Below the pieces are notes generated by a model, which saw only the letters and a list, made by a program, of their open reading frames with translations, was not told the DNA's origin and did no database searches. Positions 1-9,980 of a DNA stretch of 64,000 nt are shown piece after piece; positions within the stretch are counted from its first letter, which is position 1, and the number at the start of each line of letters is the position of its first letter. The translations under genes were made by a program, and so were the position numbers. The stretch is taken from assembly GCA_030685235.1 (NCBI GenBank), contig MU839139.1, positions 62,001-126,000 of the forward strand, read 5' to 3'. The DNA comes from Copromyces sp. CBS 386.78. Its lineage: Eukaryota > Ascomycota > Sordariomycetes > Sordariales > Sordariaceae.

Positions 1-600
1 ATTTAGATTATAAATATAACTAATATCTTCGATAAATATATTAATTTAAATACAGCGTTATATTAGTAAGTATTTTATTAAGACAATATATATTTTAAGC
101 CGAATTTTTAAATTTTAAAAAGGAATAATATTTACTTTTATAATAAAAATATAAAATCAAAATTATAATAGATAAAGTATTTATTCTATATATAAATATT
201 GTTAATATTTATTAATAAATATATAGAGCGAATTATTAATTGGGTGGATACCGGCGCTAGGGTTGGAGCTTGCCGTTGAAATTTAAATTTACTATTGAAC
301 GACTAATTTTTCGTTCTACCGCAACGTCCATTAAAATATAATATACGGTTTATAATAATAGTACAATTCGAAATAACGATAACTCCTATATAATAATATT
401 TAACAATTAACGAATTTTATAAGCCGATACTCCTATATAGTGGCTTTAGCAAAAAAGATCCTATTGCAACGCTAACTCCCTGCCAGACCGTCTATTATTC
501 GCCCCCCCTTTCCCCCTAGGGCGTAATAGCGACAGCGACAGCGATCGACTTAGTATACCGCGGTTGATTTGGCGTACCGCGTACCGCTATGCTCGAAACA
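1..600. repeat. AT-rich, RIP-like relic at the left edge
   Basis: The first 470 or so bases are very AT-rich with long TAATA-type runs. Base composition returns to normal between about 470 and 600. This texture matches the transposon block at 29-49 kb, where RIP is demonstrable from repeat copies. No second copy, terminal repeat or coding frame was found here, so the identity of the element is unknown. It is probably the end of a larger relic outside the window. Confidence 0.5.
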
Positions 601-868
601 TTGAAAATACGGAAATTTTCATATAAAAACGATTGAAAACTATGTCAGCTGTCATGGCGATGCATCAAGTCAAAAAGGGTGCGCGAAGACATTAGGGACG
701 GTGCGGGAAGTCAAGCTCCTATTTTTTGTCTTGAGTTATCAGTAGCAGGCTTGTTCGCATCGTCGTGGACACTTTGGCAAAGTTCTGAATTGCTTCTTTC
801 TGTTCCCCTGTTACTCCCTTCTTTTCTTTCTCCTGCTGTCTCTGTCACCGTTTCTACCTGGCAAAACA

Positions 869-2157
869 ATGAGCGCGGGAAAGAAGAAGAAGAAAGGGGC
901 CAGCTGGGGCTCTTCCCAGCATATCCATGTGTCCAATGCTTGCCTTCGTAGACAGACAAAGCGTCCCAGAAGATCATGGCGCCAGCGAACAGATCACTTG
1001 AGCACTATGACAGCTGAGCTAACCCCCCTCTCCCTTCCAGGCTACCCCCGTTTCTTCCGTGGCCACATCATGGTCAAAGACGAAAATGACCAAAACGGCG
1101 CGTACGCCAAGGCCTCCCAAGCCGCTCAAGCTGCTGCCTCCCACGTCAACAGCCGCAAAGACACCCAAGTGGTGATCTTCGCCGACGCCTCGCTGGATCC
1201 CCACCAGCACACCAACACCTCTGCCGGGGTGGGTGTAGCGTTCCGTCGCCATGACCCAAGCTTGGAGTTGGCGGGCGCACCTAACGGCATGGTGCATGTT
1301 TGGGCGGGCTGGCCAGTGTGGGCGGACGAGACGCTCAACACGACGGGCGCAGAGACACTGGCTCTTTCTTTTGCCATGCATGTCGGGATGGTGGAGCTGT
1401 ACCGCTTGGAAGGCAGGCTGAAGGAGGAGCAGCAGAAGGAGAGGAGGCAGGCGAAGGAGGAGAAAAAGGCGAGGGACATAGAGTAGGAGGAGAGATTGGC
1501 GAGAAAGATGGCCAAGCAACTAGAGCGCAATCTGGCAAAGGAGGAGAGGAGAAAGAAACGGGACATGGACGCAAAGAGAAGCGAGAGACGTCTGCGAGAG
1601 AAGAAGGCAGAGAGAAAGCAGCAGGAGAGGATGGCCAGAAGGGAGCAGGAGAAGAAGCTGAAGAGGAGAGCCGCCAAGTTAAAGCAGTTGAAGCAGCGGC
1701 GGACAATTTCGGACAAAGGTCACGGTCAAGATCTTCACCGATTCCGCGGGCGCCCTCCTCATGCTGGGCGGCCAGCTCCCCATCACCACTCCCGGCCTGC
1801 GCACCTCGGCCATGGCTGCCATCGAGCAGTCTATGGAGGAGCTCGAGCGGCACTTCATCAACCACGCCAGCCGCGTCCTCGGCTCTCATGGACGTTAGCC
1901 TCGAGCTGCACTGGGTGCCTGGCCACGCTAGACGTCGTCAGGACGGAGAGGCAAGGCGGAGGCTGTATAACAGGGCGGACAATGCGGCCAGGCACGTCCG
2001 CGGATGGGCCGCCAATGGTGTTGACGACTGGCACAGGGGGTGCGAGTTCCCGGTTTCTCGCCCCAAAGAATACTTTGCTGGCCTGAATGGCGAGTTGCCC
2101 GAGTGTGACGAGCCGGCCGTGTCTTTGCTCGTCGAGCACAAGCCGCTCTCCGGGTAG
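869..2157 (+). pseudogene. Broken RNase H-like gene with a long charged insertion
   Basis: The translation follows the RNase HI fold but changes frame twice. Frame 2 carries an IFADAS strand (first Asp codon 1184) and TGAETLAL (Glu codon 1352). Frame 3 carries VKIFTDSAG (Asp codon 1740). Frame 1 carries LHWVPGH and NRADNAARH (last Asp codon 1978). All four acidic positions of the D-E-D-D site are therefore present. Between the second and third lies a run of roughly 100 residues almost entirely Lys, Arg, Glu and Gln, predicted to be a charged helix. An in-frame TAG interrupts it at 1484, and frame shifts fall near 1700-1720 and near 1885. No intron with usable GT-AG signals explains these breaks, so I call a pseudogene. 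Sequencing indels are the alternative. The start at 869 is uncertain because the N-terminal 60 residues are unconvincing. RNase H domains in fungi occur in cellular enzymes and in retroelements; no reverse transcriptase is adjacent. Confidence 0.6.
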
Positions 2158-2763
2158 ACTTGGCGGTCCCTGGCCCCTCTGCCAGCTTTCCTTCTTTCCC
2201 AGCCAACAAGACTGGTTCCCTTGGGTCTGGGCCCTGCCGCCCTGGCATATGTCTTGAGAACTGGCGAAAATGGCAGGAGACGTCTGGTTAGAATCGGTGG
2301 ATGGACGCAATGCGTTGTTCAAGTTGGACACAAGATATGCCCGTATCATGGGGGACCATTGCGAAGGGGTTCTTTGTGGTTCGGGGTTTTGTCTGGTGTT
2401 GGGCTTCTGTTTGAGTACAAATGAATGAATGAACTTGTTTGCTCTTCTCCCGTGCTCAGTTAGTTCCGTTGACGTGATCATGGTATACACCTTTATTCCT
2501 ACTTTGCGGGATTCTCGGCAGGCTGAGAGTATGACGGGCGGCGGCGTCAATGAAACTAAGCAGTCAGTCCACTGGGTCAGTGAAGGATGCCAGATGAGGA
2601 CGTCGATTTGGACACGGCGGGCCGAGAGATGGTCGCTTCCCAGATCATGAGGCGGAGCTCATAGGGACGACGGGCGAAGAGGTGGAAGGTGGCTGCCCTA
2701 GGAGCCTACAGTAACAGAAAAGGATGGGGGAAACAAAAAGGATGCAAGGTCGAAAAAAAGGGC
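2158..2763. other. Intergenic, no gene seen
   Basis: This stretch lies between the RNase H-like pseudogene and the terminator of the tRNA-Trp gene. Short open frames exist on both strands, but none shows a recognisable motif or splice-joined extension. Confidence 0.6.
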
Positions 2764-2769
2764 AAAAAA
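2764..2769 (-). terminator. Pol III terminator of tRNA-Trp
   Basis: On the minus strand a run of six T lies 20 nt downstream of the tRNA-Trp 3' end, followed by a second T run at 2753-2759. Oligo-T is the standard RNA polymerase III stop. Confidence 0.65.
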
Positions 2770-2789
2770 CATTCCTTGCTCTAAAGCTA

Positions 2790-2861
2790 TGACCCCAACC
2801 CGATTTGAACGGATAACCTTTCGATCTGGAGTCGAACGCGCTACCGTTGCGCCATGAGGCC
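2790..2861 (-). tRNA. tRNA-Trp (anticodon CCA)
   Basis: Read on the minus strand, the 72-nt sequence folds as a canonical tRNA. The acceptor stem is GGCCTCA with TGGGGTC (two G-U type pairs). The D stem is GCGC/GCGC, the anticodon stem TTCGA/TCGAA has loop CTCCAGA, and the T arm is ATCCG TTCAAAT CGGGT. The loop gives anticodon CCA. There is no intron. The discriminator base is A (complement of position 2790), and CCA is not encoded. Confidence 0.93.
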
Positions 2862-3833
2862 CCTTGTTGAATTGTTGAAAAAAAAAGGTGAAACTAGGAC
2901 TTATCAAAGAGGTCAAGTGAATCTTCGTTCCGCCTCGGCTGTTGCTGCTTCGGGAGGACGGGAAGAGGTCAATGCGCCTTTCATTCCGTTCTTGCGCGGG
3001 ACTTCCCGGTGCAGCCACCGCCGCGTAAGTATGGTTCTTGCATGCAGACATCGATCGGGAAATGTTCCTTCCATGCCCCTGGGCAGGACGAGGTTCCATG
3101 TTTGCATTGCAGATTGGAAGGAGCACGGGCAGCGACGACGGACAATGTATAGAGGTACCTACCTACCGTAATCACTGTAGCGGCATCGCAAGACTTTGTG
3201 CCCCTGGAGCACTAAAGAGCGGCTGGTTGTGGCCCGCAAATGGCCGTTTGTTTCCCGTCCCGCATCCCGCTTGTCAACCTGGAATCGTTCCCGTCGTCCA
3301 ACATCAACTTACTCCTTCTGGACTTCAATTTCTTGTCTTTAACCACATCTTCTTTGCCGCAGAACCACCGTTTGCAGACACAAACTGCCAGTCAAAAACT
3401 CGGCACGGATTACGGAGACTATTGTACGATACCATGAGGAGGACGTTGAGCGGGTAGGTTTGAGGCCCTTTTCTGTCACCGGATATTCTTTGGCTTCGTT
3501 CTGGTGACTGTGAGTGCGGAACAAAGACGGGAGGCTATTGTGGCTTAGACTGCTTCTCAGCATTTCTTTTGGTAGGTAGTCTTACTTGATCGTTCCATTT
3601 TTAACTTTTGTTTCTGGGTGTTACCTATTCCAAGTATTCCAATACCGCTTTTCTTAGCCCAGCATGCATTTCCCGTCCGTTAAGTTCGCTGTCTTGGCTG
3701 GTTGCCTATCCTTCCTTCATCTTCTAATGCGTTGTTCCCTCCCACCATTCTTCATTACCCGACCGTCTTTCGCTGTCACTCAATTGACTTCACCTATACG
3801 CTGTATCTTCCCTCACTACCCTTCAAACCCCCT
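2862..3833. other. Intergenic, no gene seen
   Basis: This stretch separates the tRNA-Trp from the 3' end of the Nudix gene, which is transcribed toward it. Several short open frames on both strands overlap one another and carry no motif. Confidence 0.55.
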
Positions 3834-5182
3834 TCAATTGGCAGTAGCCTTCTTCTGTCTCTCCCTCCTCGAACTTGTCGGCAACGGCAACAGCCGATGC
3901 AACCGACTCACAATCTCGACATAATCCTCCTCATTCTCCTCGGTAATCACGCCATGTCTCACCAAAAAGTCAATCATCACCATGGCACAGCTCGGCTTAA
4001 ACTCAAACCTCTTCAAGGCCGCCATCACCTCAGCCGTATTCATGATCATCCAGCTCTCGATATCCCCAGGCACCGGCTGAAAGTGGAAATTGATGCCTTG
4101 GTCAGGAAGTTCCAAGTCATAAACATAGAGCACACCCGGGTTGATGAGTCCTTCTTGTCCCTCGCCGGCCCGTGAGTCCGAGATGTTGAGCCAGGTAACC
4201 GTCCCGGCCGGCTTGGCGTGGCTGCGCACGAACTCGTCGGTTAGGGCGGACCCGGCCTCTTCGACGGCTTCCCGGATTATACACTCCCATGGTGTTTCGC
4301 CGCGGGCTACGCCGCCGGCGACTGCCTGGTCCAGTTTGCCGGGGTAGGTAGACTTGCTGCGGTCGCGACGGGGGATCCAAAAGAGAAAGTCTTGTCCAGT
4401 TGGTGACTGTCCATCGACATCAGACATAGTAGACGAGCTTGATGAGGAGGAGCAAACGCGGCGAGAGTAAACAGTCATGTGGGCCCCCCTGCCTACCATA
4501 CCCAGCAATCCGATGGCCGAGCGATCTACTCCGACATCGAACTTTGCTCCAACAATGGGAAACTGCTCGCCCTTTTTCCTTGGGCCCAAGATATCCTTTG
4601 CTAGGGCACTCTCGCGTCGCCAAAGCTCGATATGGTCGTCTAGGATTCGCGAGCAAGCTACCTGCCAGTCGCCGTTGTCTTGGGGGAACAGGTCCTGCGA
4701 AGAGGGAGCGAGCAGATCGATGGTTCTAGAGTGGAGGTCCAGAGAGAAGTGCTTGGTCCAAAGCTGGTGGCTGCGCAGGTGGCTGACGATGTGGTGGGGA
4801 ATCAGACCGTGGGCACAGGTATCGTAGGGGAGGTGGAAGGTCCAGAGGTGGGAGAGGATGTGAGAGTAGGGGTCTGGACAGTCGGGGTCAGGTTTCGATG
4901 GGTTCACGGCCGTTTCTGGGCCTGAGGCTGTTGAGGGGCCTGGTGGTGACGATGGGATGGAGCTGGAGCCGGGGGCGATGCTGGTGGCGCGGGACTGGGA
5001 GCGGGAGCAGCAGGCGGTAGTGGCGCGCGAAACGGTGTTGGAGTTGTGGAGGTGAGGGCGGTAAGGGTAGGGGAAGCTGTCATGCTTGTCAGCGGTGGTC
5101 ACTGGTCACTGGTGAGGGATGGGGAGGACCTGACTCACTTGTCGCAGTCCTTAACCACGTCAAGGAGGGTTGCTTGTGTCAT
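3834..5182 (-). CDS. Nudix hydrolase, DUF4743/thiamine-pyrophosphokinase-related type
   Basis: Two exons give 428 residues: 5182-5139 and 5076-3834, with a 62-nt intron (5077-5138, GTGAGT donor, ACAG acceptor). Splicing joins KDCD to NFPYP, which recreates the DCDNFPYP start typical of this family and decides the start. An upstream in-frame ATG at 5209 would add nine residues. The N-terminal half (residues 16 to about 235) matches the DUF4743-type domain that precedes the catalytic domain. A complete Nudix box spans residues 269-291 (GGVARGETPWECIIREAVEE then AGS) with the RE and EE metal-binding residues. By family this resembles yeast YJR142W and plant NUDX20/24, which hydrolyse damaged thiamine diphosphate; that substrate is an inference here. 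A Pro/Ser-rich stretch near residues 45-70 and a poly-Ser loop near 224-230 are unusual insertions. No mitochondrial signal is evident, so the protein is probably cytosolic. Confidence 0.88.
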
Positions 5183-5816
5183 GGTCGGCAATTCCTCGAC
5201 TCCTTCCATCGGGTCGCTGTCACTCTCATAATATGTTAAAATGGGCGAATTTCCGGACGAACGTTCCACTCCCGGAGGCCGCGGGGAATAATGGTTGTAT
5301 AGTACCTTAGGATTTCTGCCCATGCTGGGTCCAACCCCGGGCGTTCGTCGCGATCGTCCATTAACTTTTCTGGATCCAGGATCTTGTTTCTGGCGCTGCC
5401 GATTGGTGCGACAGGGGGTCTGTCTGTGTGTGGGGGGGTGTGCCGTGTTAGTGCAGGGGTGCTGTAATCGCTGTAATTACAGAGGGCGTCCTGGGGTCGT
5501 GGCGTGAATCTGAATGATGCCGTGGATGGAAATGCAACGATACGGTATGATGAACTGATGATGGAATTTGATAATGTGTCTAGAGGTAGTTAATTCAAGA
5601 GAAAGAGACAGAAGAAGATTGTCAGTCCTTTTAAAAGACAGGACCTGGGTCCCTAACATGTGGGATCATAGAAGGAGCGACCATCTGGATCACAGCTTCA
5701 GGGCACTGTTAATGGAAGAAATGGCAGGAATGGGTGAAGCAAAAAGGCAACACCAGCCCATGGCGCTTCCCATTTCTTCCATGTCTCCTTCCGTCCAAGT
5801 ACCTTATGGATGTCCC
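5183..5816. other. Intergenic, no gene seen
   Basis: This holds the upstream region of the Nudix gene and the downstream region of the small gene at 5817-6344; both are on the minus strand. An in-frame extension of the Nudix reading frame reaches 5323 but lacks family-like sequence. Confidence 0.55.
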
Positions 5817-6344
5817 CTACGGAAAGCGTCGCCTCTTCGTTTCAACCTCTTCAGGTTGCTGCGCCTGGTCTACAACCCCTCCCGCCTTCCTCTTACCCCC
5901 GGCCTTCTTGGGCAATTTCTCCTTCTCCTCTTTTCCGCATCCCTTCAAGTTCTGACTCCCCTTCTCCTCCCCTTCCGTTGTGCTCCATTCCACGTTCTTT
6001 ACATTCTCATTCACCTTCTTTTTCCCCTTTCCCTTTCCCTTTACAACCTTTTTCGCTTCCTCATCCGCCTCTTCTACCTCCTTCTTCCCCATGTCGTTCT
6101 CTCTAGTCTCCTCTTCCCTCTCATTTCCTTGCCCGTACCACGTCCACAACCCCAAATATCGACAACGATTGCACACCTCGGGAATCGTCTCTTCTTCAGT
6201 CCGATGCTTTTCATACATGGCGGTGGCTGGAACCCATCCCGTGTACACTTTGGGAGAAAAACATTGGTCGAGTCGCTGGCGCTGAGGGTAGGCGGTTGGG
6301 CGGAGGCAGGAGGGGCAGATGGTGCGGGTGACGCGGTGGCACAT
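5817..6344 (-). CDS. Small Cys-motif protein with a Lys/Glu-rich tail
   Basis: A single open frame of 175 residues. The first 65 residues carry paired cysteines: MCHRVTRTICPSCLRP at the start, and VCNRCRYLG near residue 60, with a Cys between them at about residue 28. This CxxC...CxxC arrangement suggests a small zinc-binding module. The rest is highly charged (Lys, Glu, Gly) and ends in RRRFP, with basic stretches that could act as nuclear localisation signals. Small fungal proteins beginning MC.RV with spaced cysteines are common and mostly uncharacterised; I cannot assign a function. The start is the first Met of the Cys-containing block. No intron is needed. Confidence 0.55.
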   Translation of the reverse strand: MCHRVTRTICPSCLRPTAYPQRQRLDQCFSPKVYTGWVPATAMYEKHRTEEETIPEVCNRCRYLGLWTWYGQGNEREEETRENDMGKKEVEEADEEAKKVVKGKGKGKKKVNENVKNVEWSTTEGEEKGSQNLKGCGKEEKEKLPKKAGGKRKAGGVVDQAQQPEEVETKRRRFP

Positions 6345-7106
6345 GTTGGTTGCGGTTTTGTTGGTGTTGGTGGGAGATTTATGGGCTTGTGGCTTTTGAT
6401 GGTGGTGATGGTATGTTTGGATTGAGTTGGGAGTTGAATGTAAACGGGTGCTTGGATGGCCGGGTTATATGTGTTTCCTTGTCAATTGATGATGCAGTGT
6501 TGTATGCAGATGAGCGGCTTGGCTTCTCGGAGAGCTCTCGATGATTCTGGTCCGAATTGGACGGGCGTGGCTACGGTGCAAAGGATGTGGCAAGGTCAGT
6601 CTCAACTCAAAGATTTTTGGCAAAAAGAAAGGCGAGACACGGTGAGTGGAATCATGTCGACTTTTCTCCAACTCAACACAAAACGATGCACGATGGATCA
6701 GGGGTTGTTGACTGTAATTGAGCGCCATGCTAACATATGCTATAGTTCCGTGCTATGAAAAACCGAAATGACTGACTGACTGAAAGAAGGGTATCAAGCA
6801 AGCCATGAAAGAAAACAGAGACGAAACATGACCCGCAGACTCAACGCCCTTTTTTCCTTCAATGTTCCGTTCCAACCGAGCAAAGAAGGAAGTGACGAAT
6901 ACAGGAGTGCCGTCAATCCTCCCACACATGTATGTCCTCCGTCCCTGTTGTCGCCTAAAGAACATGAACTGCTTGCTATGATGTGACCGATACCATATCC
7001 CCATGCCCAGTTCCCACGCTAATGCAATAATGCTGGTACCAGTTCCGATGACCAAGTGAGATGCTGAAAGACCAAAAGCCAAACAACCAAACAAGATGCA
7101 GACGAC
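6345..7106. other. Intergenic, no gene seen
   Basis: This lies upstream of the small Cys-motif gene and downstream of the AT-hook gene (both minus strand). No open frame with a recognisable motif was found. Confidence 0.55.
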
Positions 7107-8173
7107 TCAGATCTCCCCCTCAACATCCTCCTCCTGCTCCCGCTTCAATTGCTCAGCAGCCTCCACCTCGCTACTATCGGCATCCTTGTCGCTCGATCCC
7201 ATCTCCTCATCCTCCTTATCCTCCGTCTTCACCTTGATGACATCACTCTCCTCGCCGTCCTGGTCCTCCTGTTCAACCTCAGCCGCCTTAGCCTTGGCCG
7301 CTCTGCCGCGGGGAACAGCAGCCTTCTTGGGGGCGGCAGCCTTCTTCGAGGTAGCAGCCGTAGTGGTACGAGCCTTCTTGGCGGGAGAGCCACCCTCTTT
7401 CTCGGCGGCCTTGGCGGGGCGGCCGCGCTTCTTGGTGGCTGGGATCATGACTGGCTCAGGCTGCTCGGCCTCATCGGCATCGCTGCTTGCCTCGGACTTG
7501 ATGTCGATGCCTTCGTCGCTGGGGGTGTCCATGTCCTCCTTCTTGACCTTGACCTCCTTCTTGACAGCCGCGGTCTTCTTGTTGGCGGCAGCGGGCTTCT
7601 TGCCGGCTTTCTTTTCCTCGGAAGCCTCGTCCTCCTCACAAGACTCGCCATCGGCATCAGACTCGTCCTTGACCTCCACGGCAGACTTGGCAGCCTTGCC
7701 GTTGGTCTTCTTGGCGGCAGCGGTGCCGTTGGCCTTTCCCTTGGCCTTGGGTCTAGGAGGAAGAGCCAGGTCGGGCTTGTGTTCGGCAATCTTCTTTTTC
7801 AAGCCAGACCAGGCGTTGGAGGCGGAGCGGTGGTTGGCCATGCCTAGGAGGCTGGCGAGCTTGACGTAGTCGACCTGAGTAAGGAGAATGGGTTAGTGAG
7901 TATCATTGAAGGAGGGTCGGTGTTGGTTGGTTAAGGTGAGGATGAGGTGAGGTCAAAGAGAATGTGGTGATGCATTATGCTGCTTCATGGAGAGGCATGA
8001 TGATGGTGATGGATGGTGATGATGGACGATGGGGATGTGATGATGGAAGACAAAAGAAAAAGAAGGATACTTACAACAGGCATCTCGGGCATGCAAAGAA
8101 AGGCATTGACCAGAGTCTCGACCTCACGCGGGGTGAAAGGACCAACCTCGGAAGAATCAGTCTTGGGAGGCAT
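7107..8173 (-). CDS. SANT/Myb-like domain protein with an AT-hook
   Basis: Two exons give 288 residues: 8173-8075 and 7874-7107, with a 200-nt intron (7875-8074, GTAAGT donor, CAG acceptor, phase 0). The joined N-terminus reads GPFTPREVETLVNAFLCMPE then MPVVDYVKLASLLGMANHRS, followed by ASNAWSGLKKKI. This is a short helical domain of the Myb/SANT-like type common in Sordariomycete proteins. The remainder is low-complexity Ala/Lys/Glu. It contains a KKRGRPAK AT-hook core near residue 180, several KKAA-type repeats like those of histone H1 tails, and an acidic C-terminus (KTEDKEDEEMGSSD). I infer a nuclear, DNA- or chromatin-associated protein; the target is unknown. The long first intron lies close to the start codon, as is common in regulated fungal genes. 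Confidence 0.75.
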
Positions 8174-9980
8174 ATTGGTTGCGGATTGATGAAGTGAGAA
8201 CGAGAAAAAAAAAAGGCGAGTGTGGACGAGTGGTGGTGACCTTGGCACGGAAGATGGTGACAAGGAAGCAATTTGAGATTGTTGATGGATCAATGGCGAC
8301 GAGTGTCGATGGGTGATGGAAGAGGTGCAAAGTTGTGTCAAGAAAGTGGTGGTGTGGTGGGAGGAAGATGCAAGAGGAGAGAATTGGTTTCGAATCGGGG
8401 GGGGTTCTTATACTCGCAGAAATTGGTCTGTGATGCAGTGAAAGTTTTGGCAAGTGTCAGACCGATGTTGGTCCAATGTCAATGTGTCGAGACCAGGTGT
8501 CATGGGCTGGCAGACACCATGAGTGTGAAGGGGATTTTGGGTGGGGAAAGGTTGGTAGGAATTGTTGGGACGATGAAACAAGGTTTGCGGAAAATTGGTT
8601 TGCAAGAAGAAGGATGGTCGTGATGGCAAGGTGAGGTGGGAGGTGAGAGTTGGAGCGGGTGGTGAGAGAGATCTGAGGCGGGAGATGGTGATGCGGATCC
8701 GGCTTCTGCACGCGCATGGGGTTTAGCTAACGAGAAATTCTGGGAGCAACATGTACGAGCTACGCGCAATGGTTTGGAATGATTGAATTGGCAATATCTT
8801 GTTGTTTTGGGTGACGGTTCTGGTCTTGAGCGGCGTGGTCAGGTTGGGACCCGACTCACTTCCTTCCCTTCCCGCCTACCTTAGGTTGCACCATGACAAG
8901 GGGCAGAAACATTCACCGGACATTGGCACGGCACGTCATGGCAGATCTAGGGCATTATATCTCACTACTATTGCCGGGTCTCAAACGGTCGCCGCAAGGT
9001 TTGAACTCGAACCTGAAGAATGGGTCCCAGATGGTCAACCTTTACATGCTCAATCAATTTGATGCAATCTTTTCACAGCATAGTGTTGATACCCTATGGC
9101 AATTTCTCGCATCCACGCCTTGTTTAGCCATGAACATTGCCTGGTCGCCGCGATATCCTCGAGTGTCAACATGACATTTCCGCAGCCAAACCCGCCAAGT
9201 CTTGCCCTGGCTTACATCAACCTCAGAATTCATGCAGCCACAGCAAAAACCACAATTCTTGCCACCATGGGTAATTGCAAACGAATTCCTCTTTTCGCTC
9301 CGTCTTTCCCATCAAGCAACAAAGGCATGGCACATATCGATGGTGTTGCATTTGGGTTGTTTGGATGCGGCTCCTTTCTTTTGGGTGCCTGCCATTCAGA
9401 TGGATGGAAAGGGGTTCGGTCTTGTCGTCCCCAACCGCGTCATCATCTTGACAACCTACCAGCTAGCTTCCACTTTCAGCTTTTCTTTCCTGCCGTCCTG
9501 AACACTTTCAACTCAGCTGTTTGCCGCCCGCCGAATGCACCTCGGTCTGAACAATTCGATGCATCCCGCACACGTCCCCCACAACCAACGTTCCTAACAC
9601 ATCCTCTTTCAATCATGGGATTAAAACGTCACGGATGGAACTTTGAACTCGAACATTCCGTCCATTGTGCGCGCACACCGGACATCCATCCAAACCGTCC
9701 ATCCAGTTCCGCACACGTCACCTATGCATAAACATATAGAGAGGTATGTACATGCATCATCAAAGAGAAACATTAGAATAGGTTTTGGGGTATCCTTTGC
9801 ACACTAATCAAACAACTTGAACACATTTTTTGCCCTTTTTCCTCCCATTATCGCTTTTTCCATGTCTGGTCCCTCCATCTCATTGTTTTAATCCCCTTCA
9901 AATACCATTTTCAAGCCCAAAAAGCAAGATACAACTCCAACGGAAAATTATTTATCGGGCCACTCACCACCTCAATCTCA
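8174..9980. other. Long intergenic region, no supported gene
   Basis: This holds the 5' region of the AT-hook gene and the 3' flank of the MHYT gene. A 211-codon plus-strand open frame at 9096-9731 lacks any motif and its composition looks random, so it is not annotated. Confidence 0.5.

Noticed and set aside
7096..7869. 257-codon Ser/Ala-rich frame opposite the AT-hook gene
   Set aside because: Antisense shadow of the Lys/Ala codons of the real gene.
9096..9731. 211-codon plus-strand open frame between the AT-hook and MHYT genes
   Set aside because: No domain or motif, no splice partners, and composition like the surrounding noncoding DNA.
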